From contig NZ_FNOE01000003.1 in assembly GCF_900106555.1 (NCBI RefSeq), forward strand, positions 144,443 to 208,442: a stretch of 64,000 nt of DNA. Direction: 5' to 3'. The position numbers and the translations under genes were made by a program. Below the pieces are notes generated by a model. It saw nothing but the letters and a program-made list of their open reading frames with translations, searched no databases and was not told where the DNA came from. Source of the DNA: Nitrosomonas oligotropha. Its GTDB lineage: Bacteria; Pseudomonadota; Gammaproteobacteria; Burkholderiales; Nitrosomonadaceae. Shown here piece after piece: positions 57,662-64,000 of the stretch; within the stretch, counting starts at the first letter, position 1; each line of letters starts with the position of its first letter.

Positions 57662-60145
57662 TTATTTGTTCTTTGCTTGCAAGGTAAATACATCCACCAA
57701 GCGGAATTTAGGCGTTTGTGTCTTGAGATCTGTTACAGGGGTATCAATACCGATGACATAACCGGTCAACGTGTTTTCGGTCAATTTAAAGCGAATGATG
57801 TGACGATAGCGTTCAGACCTCGCTCCTCCCCCAGCCTCGCCGTTATGGCAGTTGAACGCCAGCGATACCGCGAAATACCAGCCTAGCCAAATACAGCTAA
57901 AAATCCCGCCCGATAGCAAAGCCATCAGCAAGCGCCAACCATCAACAGGAACAGGCTCACCTCGCGTCGCTGCAAAAAATACGGCCAATCCGATGACAAC
58001 CCATGCCATCAACATACCGTTACCGATTTTTTTCTGAACTTCCGGTGAAAAATTTTTGATCAAATACTTATTAGTAAACAAGAAGCCCGCAGCCAAGGTA
58101 ATTGCGATTGTCACCGTGCAAATTATTAACCATTCGGTCAAGCTGGCATATAGCGCCAAACACACCGGTATCGAAATTTGCAGTAGCGCATGCCAGAAAC
58201 CTATTGCAAAAAACTTGCTTTTGTTAGCTTTGGCAATGCCAAGCTTGCTGGTATCAAGAAGTGGAAAAAAGAAAGTAAAACCCAAAATCACTAGGCTCCA
58301 AAGAATGATAGCCAGCAAATCAAAACTCATCACGGATGCTTTGTAAACACCGTAATGCAAAAAACCAAATGAGATACAAGCAATCCCCATCACATTCAAC
58401 ACCCATAAAGGAAGAGAATCCCCTCCAGTTTGACGCCGGATTTTGGATCGGTCCGATAAAACATCACTATAGCTACGGCTCAGATCGATTATCTGCAGCG
58501 CAGCAATCACAAACACACCGATCAGCCATGAAGCTTGGAAAGAAGCTGGAGATGATTCTCTAGGCCAAAGCACGAGAAATAGTAACGGAATTATCCATAA
58601 AGAAATGGGTACGATGAATACCGTACGGTACCGCTCCCATTCATCCTGCGAGTCACTGTATTTAACTGTTGATAACCCCGGTACGCTCATCCTCTTCCAT
58701 CCAAACAAAAAAGCAATGAATAGAATGATGTAAATCAAATCGAACCCATACGATAATTCGAAATAGGGATTTGTATCAGAAATATAAAGCGCTTGCCGGA
58801 TACGTTCCAGAAAGTACTGATCTGCATCGAGCGCAGGTAAATTATCCAAGAAATATCTGAATAAGGACGAAGTGCTTTGCGGAATAGTCACTGCAAAATA
58901 AGTAACCAAAGCCACGATGGCGCCGATTAACCCAACATACCCCCCAGTAAGAATATTCCATGGATTAAGAATCCGCTGCGTGGCTTCTCGATGAGAATCT
59001 GATTCCTCCGGATAAACCTGTTGTTTCTTGATTTCTCCAACATCGGTATGGCTCGAGTGCAAAAAAGCACCACCGCCGCCAGCGACCACGGAAGCGTAAT
59101 TGCCAAGTTCACCGCTCTCATTTTTGTTACCCCAGTAACGCGCGTAATGATGCGTATCACCTGAAATATCCAGGCGGCATTTGTTGCTGCTCAGTTTACC
59201 GTCATACAGAAAACCGGGCTCCAGCCCCAAACGTTCAAATGACTTCGTCATCGGCGCATCTTCGTCGGCGCGCTTTCCAAAGACGGTACTGGGCTCGGGC
59301 GTTGCGACAATTAATTTACCGGGTATTGCAGCTTGCAAAGCTTCTTGCACATCCGCTTGCTTTTGTTCATCAAATAATTCACCGCTGGTTACCCGATCTT
59401 CGCAAAAGGTTGATACAAAGAAAGCCTGCTGCCGCTTGTCCATTTTGCCATTTTGCGCATCAAATCCCCATAATTTCCACTCAAAAGGCAATTCCAGCGC
59501 GACATAGCTGCTTCTTTGCATCCGTTTGAATCCGTACAGACCAAGCTGAGGATCTTGCAGATCTTCTTGCTCGCGCACCTGCACCTGAAGATTTTGACTG
59601 ATCGGTTCACAGAACTGCCGGTTAAAACCATCCAATGCATCGTAATAATCATGATTGGCCGGTATACCAAAAATCGGACGTTGCTCAACCTTTTTCCCAG
59701 TAGCGGCACTGATGTCCATGTAGGCCCAATTAAAAGGCGTCTGGAACCGCTCTTTGAGCGAAGCGACATCGGCCACATGGTAAGCCGTATCGCCGCCGAC
59801 AAATAAAAACTCACCGCGCGGTAATTGAAGATCATAGCCTTCGGCTGAGGATAACGAGATTTGATCTTTACCCGGCACTTCACTTTTAAGCCAGAGATCG
59901 CTCATGCACAAATACGCGACGTTATAGACCGCGCTCATGCCGTCGCCGGTATCCGCAATGTAATCAAACCAGTATGGCTCTTGTTTCTTGCTATCGCAGC
60001 GTGTTACCGGAATGGTTTCGGCAAACATCCAGTCTCTGGAATCTTGCTTCTCGCCATTCAGTGTAGAGGAAATAATGCTTTTGAGGCGGGTCAGAAGATC
60101 CCTGCCCCCGAGCCAGCTAACCGGCTTTTTGAATTCCCGTTTCAT
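57662..60145 (-). CDS. Membrane-anchored metallophosphoesterase
   Basis: A protein of about 827 residues. The N-terminal ~350 residues carry calcineurin-like phosphoesterase motifs in order: DYIADTGDG, FVGGDTAYHVAD, a GNHD-like IPANHDYYD and DISGDTHHYARY. The first motif has DTGD where DxH is usual, so the metal site may differ. The C-terminal ~430 residues contain about ten hydrophobic segments. The substrate is unknown. The ATG at 60145 has AGGA five bases upstream; an ATG two codons earlier overlaps that site. The combination of a soluble esterase and many membrane spans is unusual. Confidence 0.8.
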   Translation of the reverse strand: MKREFKKPVSWLGGRDLLTRLKSIISSTLNGEKQDSRDWMFAETIPVTRCDSKKQEPYWFDYIADTGDGMSAVYNVAYLCMSDLWLKSEVPGKDQISLSSAEGYDLQLPRGEFLFVGGDTAYHVADVASLKERFQTPFNWAYMDISAATGKKVEQRPIFGIPANHDYYDALDGFNRQFCEPISQNLQVQVREQEDLQDPQLGLYGFKRMQRSSYVALELPFEWKLWGFDAQNGKMDKRQQAFFVSTFCEDRVTSGELFDEQKQADVQEALQAAIPGKLIVATPEPSTVFGKRADEDAPMTKSFERLGLEPGFLYDGKLSSNKCRLDISGDTHHYARYWGNKNESGELGNYASVVAGGGGAFLHSSHTDVGEIKKQQVYPEESDSHREATQRILNPWNILTGGYVGLIGAIVALVTYFAVTIPQSTSSLFRYFLDNLPALDADQYFLERIRQALYISDTNPYFELSYGFDLIYIILFIAFLFGWKRMSVPGLSTVKYSDSQDEWERYRTVFIVPISLWIIPLLFLVLWPRESSPASFQASWLIGVFVIAALQIIDLSRSYSDVLSDRSKIRRQTGGDSLPLWVLNVMGIACISFGFLHYGVYKASVMSFDLLAIILWSLVILGFTFFFPLLDTSKLGIAKANKSKFFAIGFWHALLQISIPVCLALYASLTEWLIICTVTIAITLAAGFLFTNKYLIKNFSPEVQKKIGNGMLMAWVVIGLAVFFAATRGEPVPVDGWRLLMALLSGGIFSCIWLGWYFAVSLAFNCHNGEAGGGARSERYRHIIRFKLTENTLTGYVIGIDTPVTDLKTQTPKFRLVDVFTLQAKNK

Positions 60146-60151
60146 TCCCAT

Positions 60152-60623
60152 CCTATTGTCAGTTGAGCATTAAATACTATGAGTGTTGGTCATCATAGCG
60201 CACGACATCGCATTAAGAGAAATTTAACTTTTTTAACCGCCCGGAAATTCGGAACTGTTTGCAGCCTCCTCGTTTTTCGACCCCATCAAATAGAAGTTGC
60301 GGGTATTTGGTCATGGTGAACTGTACTGGTGCAATGCGGCCGGGCAACTCATGGAGGCCATGAACGGCACATTAAGCAGTTCGTGGATAACCCTCCAGCA
60401 GTCGCTTTTGCCCCATGCTGCTGCACGAACACAAAGCTGGAATAAACAGGCCAAAGTCATGACAAGGATTATTCGTTATGTAATCCATACAGTTAAGCAT
60501 TTGCTTGTTTACTTAATACTAAACATAATAATAAAATCAATACTGTTAGCATCAAATGAAACAAGTTACGATTCTTGTTTTCGGATAAATCTATTCTGGA
60601 ATTAGAAAAAAGCTCTCAAGCGA
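60152..60623. other. Intergenic stretch without a recognised gene
   Basis: This 472-base stretch separates the divergent phosphoesterase gene and the HAF-repeat region. A 102-codon frame on the plus strand has no ribosome site and no protein-like character. Its composition changes from mixed to strongly AT-rich near 60480-60600, where the promoter of the next unit may lie. Confidence 0.4.
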
Positions 60624-60833
60624 TTGGAAAATACCGACAAAATACCAGATCAATATTTGGATAATGATGCAGAACAACCAATGATAGATTTATCCACCAT
60701 CAGCCTGGAGAAGATGGAATTCATGAAAGAAATCGCCGCAATGGATAAAGAAAAGTTTCACGCAAAGGCTGGCGCTATACGGGATCATGCAAGTGCAAGG
60801 TGGGATAAAAACAAAAAGGGGCTAAGAAAATGA
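60624..60833 (+). CDS. Small charged protein, uncertain
   Basis: A possible 69-residue soluble protein starting with TTG, rich in charged residues, with the helix-like KMEFMKEIAAMDKEKFHAKA. Its stop overlaps the start of the HAF-repeat gene by four bases, which is a typical coupling. No clear ribosome site precedes the TTG. It could be a genuine small gene of the same transcript or chance. Confidence 0.35.
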   Translation: MENTDKIPDQYLDNDAEQPMIDLSTISLEKMEFMKEIAAMDKEKFHAKAGAIRDHASARWDKNKKGLRK

Positions 60834-61920
60834 TAAGAAAAACTCTTCAAGCAATCGCTGTAACCGTACTTTTGATTGCGGCATCGACAACTGCAAACGC
60901 GGCATGGACAATTAGAGACTTAGGAATTTTTGATGGAGATTCAAGCTATGCCTCAGCAATAAATAACTCCGGCCAGATTGTCGGAATAGTTGGGTGTTGC
61001 GGTGGCGTTGTTGGACACTCATACATACCGGACCTAATGGTATAGGCAACTCATCCATAGCGGCATATGAAGTACGAGAAGTCAACGATTCAGGTCAAGT
61101 AGTCGGTACAAATGGCAGCAAGCCATTTTTCACAGGACCAGATGGTGTTGGTATTACATATTTAAGCACAGACAATGGCGAAGCAAATGATATCAATAAT
61201 TCCGGCCAGGTTGTCGGCAACATATCTGGACACGCATTCATAACCGGCCCCAATGGAACAGGAATAACTGATCTTGGAGAACTTAGGGCAAATGGTATCA
61301 ATAATAGCGAGCAGGTTACGGGGGCTTTTTTTGACGGTGCCTTAAATCGTGCATTTATTACTGACAATGATGGCGTTGGAATAAGAGATATTGGAAGTCT
61401 TGGAGGAACAAGCGTCGGATTAAAAATAAACGATTCTGGTCAAGTCACAGGATTGTCAACTACAGAAATAAATGGATTTTCTCATGCGTTTGTCACCGGA
61501 ACTAATGGGTCAGGAATGATTGACCTTGGCACAATGGGAGGAGATATGAGCGTTGCATATGGCATCAACAATCTTGGTGAGGTTGTTGGCTATGCTGGAT
61601 TTAGACCTGAGTGCTTCTGTTCTACGGATGCATTTCTATACAGTCATGGAATGATGGTTAATTTAAGTAGATTAGAAGTATTTCAATCAGCTGGGTGGAC
61701 GCGAATATTTGCTGTTGATATCAATGATCACGGCCAAATTGCTGGATTTGGAACTATCGGTGGAGTGCAGCACGCTTTTCTGCTCTCCGGAGCAGACGAA
61801 GAATTCTTCCGCACCTATGTACCGGTACCCATACCAATCCCAGAGCCACAAACTTACGCGATGCTGCTGGCCGGGTTGGCGTTGTTAGGGGTTATAGCCC
61901 GCAACAGAGTATTAGCTTAA
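60830..61920 (+). pseudogene. HAF-repeat PEP-CTERM protein gene with a frameshift
   Basis: The frame starting at 60830 has a signal peptide (MIRKTLQAIAVTVLLIAASTTANA) and a first repeat (AINNSGQIVG), then leaves frame near 61027-61036 and stops at 61045. The downstream frame, to 61920, continues with TGPNG...DSGQVVG repeats and ends with a PEP-CTERM sorting signal (PEPQTYAMLLAGLALLGV followed by RNR). One missing base in the expected GHxxxTGPNG repeat explains the break. The intact product would be a secreted protein of about 360 residues, sorted by an exosortase. The repeats are of the HAF type (function unknown). Confidence 0.8.
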
Positions 61921-61949
61921 GTTAAAACATCAAACGAGGGATACTCACA

Positions 61950-63143
61950 ATGAACAATAAACTACTACTATCGATAACCTTAGTTTCCATCTTGTCATCC
62001 AATACAGTCAATGCAGACTGGTCAATCAGAAGCCTCGGCACAATAGATGGGATTTATAGCAATGCCTCAGGCATCAATAATTCCGGGCAAGTGGTTGGTG
62101 AATACATGCCTAGCCATTCTCCATTCTTTTCCAATGGATTTATAACGAAAGTCAACGGTACAGATATAACGAAACTGGATACTTTTGGCGCAAAATTAAG
62201 CAACGCCGTCAGCATTAATAATTCCGGTCAAGTAATTGGATATTATGATTTTAATGACAATTTGAACATGCACGCTTTCATTACTGGTCCCAATGGCACA
62301 GGAGTGACCGACTTAGGCACGTTAGGCGGGGTTATCAGTATGGGACTCGGCATTAATAATTCCGGTCAAGCGGTCGGGGTATCTTATTTGTCAGACAATC
62401 GCACTCAGCATGCTTTCATCACCGGAGCGAATGGCGTCGGAATGATGGATCTGGGCACTCTGGATGGGAAAACTGATAGCGTTGCCTTGGATATTAACAG
62501 TTCCGGTCAAGTAGTGGGAGGGTCATACTCAGTAGACGGCAGTGACTCACATGCTTTCATCACTGGGGCGAATGGTGCGGGAATGTTTGATTTAGGCACT
62601 CTGGTTGGGAAAACTTAGAGTTATGCCTTTGGTATCAATGATTCCGGTCAGGCAGTGGGTACCTCTAGTAGTCATGGGAACAATGATTCCCGTGCTTTCG
62701 TTACCGGCGCAAATGGTGCGGGAATGATTGATTTAGGTGCCATGGGCGGAGATTGGAGCGCAGCAAATGGAATTAATAACTTAGGTCAAGTAATAGGGGC
62801 GGCTGGCTATGGTTCGTATGGATCAAATGCTAACGCATTCATCTATAGCAACGGGGTTATGGTCAACCTATCGTATCTTGATGTGGTCATTGAGGCGGGG
62901 TGGACGAGTCTTTACGCCAAGGCCATTAATGACAACGGACAGATCGTCGGATTTGGAATCCTGGATGGTGTTAGTCAAGCATTTTTGCTCTCAGGCGCCG
63001 ACGATGAAGACTTCTATCGTTCATATGTCCCATTCCCTCTCACTCCTCTTCCTGTACCAGAACCATCCACCTACGCTATGCTGCTGGCGGGGCTGGGGCT
63101 GGGGTTGCTATTTTTCAGAACCAAAACAGAATTGAATTCATAA
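61950..63143 (+). pseudogene. HAF-repeat PEP-CTERM protein gene with an in-frame stop
   Basis: A paralogue of the gene upstream. It has a signal peptide (MNNKLLLSITLVSILSSNTVNA), the same mature start (DWSIRSLG), and repeats such as INNSGQVVG and HAFITGPNGTGVTDLGTL. A TAG at 62616-62618 interrupts GKT-SYAFGINDSGQ, and the same frame continues to 63143, ending in a PEP-CTERM signal (VPEPSTYAMLLAGLGLGLL). A single change from GAG, TAT or TAC would explain the stop. Restored length is about 397 residues. GAGGGA lies 8 bases before the ATG. Confidence 0.8.
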
Positions 63144-63156
63144 AAAGGAATACTGA

Positions 63157-63585
63157 ATGCTGACAACTGCACTAATGTGTTTCGTTATTTCCGTTACCAG
63201 TGGGGATACATTGGTTGCAAGTTGCGATCATCATCAAATAGTTGTACGGCTCGCTGAAATTGATGCCCCCGAAAAACGCCAAAGATTCGGTCTTGATTCA
63301 AAGTTATCTTTGTCAGAAATTTGTTTAAATAAAAATGCTGAAGTAACGCCAAAAGGCAAAGATAGTCGTGACCGCACCGTTGCCTATGTTACATGTGAAG
63401 GAATAGATGCCAATACCGAGCAAATCAAACGCGGCATGGCTTGGGTTTTTGATAAATATGTAACTAATAAGGGATTGTATGACATACAAAATAAAGCAAA
63501 ATTGTCGCAATCTGGATTATGGAAATTAGATTCCCCTATCCCGCCTTGGGAGTGGAGAAAAAACACACCAGCGCCCAAACTATGA
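63157..63585 (+). CDS. Thermonuclease-family (SNase-like) nuclease
   Basis: A 142-residue protein of the staphylococcal nuclease fold. The three catalytic residues of the family are present: Arg and Glu in VRLAEIDAPEK and the third Arg in DRTVAYV; GDTL precedes them. The end GLWKLDSPIPPWEWRK is typical of proteobacterial members. AAGGAA lies 7 bases before the ATG. A signal peptide is not convincing, because the hydrophobic N-terminus is already the first strand. It follows the HAF genes by 13 bases and may share their transcript. Confidence 0.85.
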   Translation: MLTTALMCFVISVTSGDTLVASCDHHQIVVRLAEIDAPEKRQRFGLDSKLSLSEICLNKNAEVTPKGKDSRDRTVAYVTCEGIDANTEQIKRGMAWVFDKYVTNKGLYDIQNKAKLSQSGLWKLDSPIPPWEWRKNTPAPKL

Positions 63586-63757
63586 TGTGAAATATAAAAA
63601 ACAAGGATCAATCAATGCCACTTTCACCTGTACAAAAGCTGCTAAAAACTTTCGCTTGAGCGGCGCTGATTAGCAGAATCTATCAAGTGATGGTCGGGTC
63701 TGGGGTTGATGGAGTTTAGCTTGAAGCACCAGACGAAAAGTAGCTTGTTTAATGCAT
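63586..63757. other. Spacer after the nuclease gene
   Basis: This stretch holds no recognised gene. A 14-codon frame at 63615 (MPLSPVQKLLKTFA) follows an AAGGA-like site but is too short to support. No insertion-sequence end was recognised. Confidence 0.3.
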
Positions 63758-63795
63758 AAAAAAATCCAGTGCGCTATAGGGAATAACGCACTGGA
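63758..63795 (-). terminator. Rho-independent terminator on the minus strand
   Basis: A 9-base stem (TCCAGTGCG with CGCACTGGA) with a 13-base loop is followed on the minus strand by seven T. It shows that a transcript enters the window from the right end. Confidence 0.75.
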
Positions 63796-63865
63796 CAACC
63801 TCGTCTCATTTAGTCTTTTTACTCTGGTCAAGTAAAAATACCTTTGCTAATCAACAGGAAATCTA

Positions 63866-64000
63866 TTAATAAGCAATCTTATTATGCATGAGTATCTGCT
63901 CTTGAACAGCCAGGGTAAGCGCGTAAGGGGTTCGGCGTAGTTGCAGGCAAGCTGAGAAATCGGGAGGCGCGTTTCCCATGGGGTAGGAAACGCGCCTAAA
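63866..64000 (-). CDS. 3' end of a minus-strand reading frame, cut by window edge
   Basis: A frame open from base 64000 to a TAA at 63866-63868 gives the last 44 residues of a possible protein, containing PPDFSACLQLRRTPYALTL and ending ILMHNKIAY. The terminator at 63758-63795 lies about 70 bases beyond the stop, in the right direction. I do not recognise the protein. The frame contains a perfect 12-base hairpin, so this could instead be a non-coding RNA or repeat. Confidence 0.35.
   Translation of the reverse strand, partial: FRRVSYPMGNAPPDFSACLQLRRTPYALTLAVQEQILMHNKIAY
63965..63997. repeat. Perfect 12-base inverted repeat at the right edge
   Basis: Arms AGGCGCGTTTCC (63965-63976) and GGAAACGCGCCT (63986-63997) surround a 9-base loop with CATGGGG. 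It has no T-run. It could be a structured RNA element, a protein site or part of a mobile element end outside the window. Confidence 0.55.

Noticed and set aside
60297..60605. 102-codon plus-strand frame
   Set aside because: No ribosome site, mixed composition and an abrupt change to AT-rich DNA inside it; not protein-like.
60940..63000. Recurring short DNA units considered as a CRISPR or intergenic repeat array
   Set aside because: The units encode the HAF protein repeats in frame, and spacing and sequence vary; there are no fixed repeats with unique spacers.
63615..63659. 14-codon frame after the nuclease gene
   Set aside because: Has an AAGGA-like site upstream but is too short to support as a gene.
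63600..63760. Insertion-sequence remnant suspected after the nuclease gene
   Set aside because: No transposase fragment, inverted terminal repeats or target duplication could be identified by eye.

Overview
The window looks like chromosome from a betaproteobacterial ammonia oxidizer of the Nitrosomonas type. This is an inference from gene content: a copper nitrite reductase (nirK), the proteobacterial-type glutamate-cysteine ligase next to gshB, a CADD-like para-aminobenzoate protein of the kind studied in Nitrosomonas europaea, PEP-CTERM secreted proteins, and the rpoE-mucAB-mucD-lepA-lepB-rnc-era-pdxJ-acpS-nagZ gene order. Most of the window is core chromosome. The accessory material is a SIR2/SEC-C gene (22.1-24.2 kb) and the right end (57-64 kb).

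Region 1-8.5 kb is a sensory cluster. It holds the start of a membrane protein, a DUF2780-like lipoprotein, a REC-PAS-GGDEF-EAL c-di-GMP protein, a tandem-PAS HisKA_2 histidine kinase, a secreted protein, and then a minus-strand set with an FAD oxidoreductase, a SRPBCC protein and a short LOV blue-light receptor. Region 8.5-21 kb holds gluQ, mpl, apt, nirK with its own promoter and terminator, a Kef-type antiporter divergent from gshA-gshB, a dimeric-barrel protein, the CADD-like pABA gene and metE. metR is divergent from metE and is followed by the SIR2/SEC-C gene, which ends two bases from the metR stop.

Region 24.4-33 kb holds a YqaA-like protein, the hemA-prfA-prmC-grxD row, creA, tRNA-Val, a His-rich secreted protein and lpdA. 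From 43.1 kb down to 32.1 kb the minus strand carries one long gene row: rpoE, rseA, mucB, mucD, a glutaredoxin-like gene, lepA, lepB, DUF4845, rnc, era, pdxJ, acpS and nagZ. It links envelope stress, secretion, translation and lipid/cofactor maturation; recO is missing from its usual place after era.

Region 43-57 kb holds nadB, a Cys-rich secreted protein, ygfX/ygfZ, a DUF502 protein, a dynamin-like GTPase, rpsO-pnp, dksA, three tRNAs (Pro, Arg, His) and acnA. Region 57-64 kb holds a small membrane protein, a large membrane-anchored metallophosphoesterase, two adjacent HAF-repeat PEP-CTERM genes each broken by one lesion, a nuclease of the thermonuclease family, and the 3' end of a minus-strand reading frame followed by a terminator. 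No CRISPR array, complete insertion sequence, rRNA or replication origin was seen.

The best candidates for something not well described are the stand-alone SIR2/SEC-C protein (possible NAD-depleting defence), the LOV receptor grouped with a flavoprotein, the broken HAF pair, and the dynamin-like and metallophosphoesterase membrane proteins.
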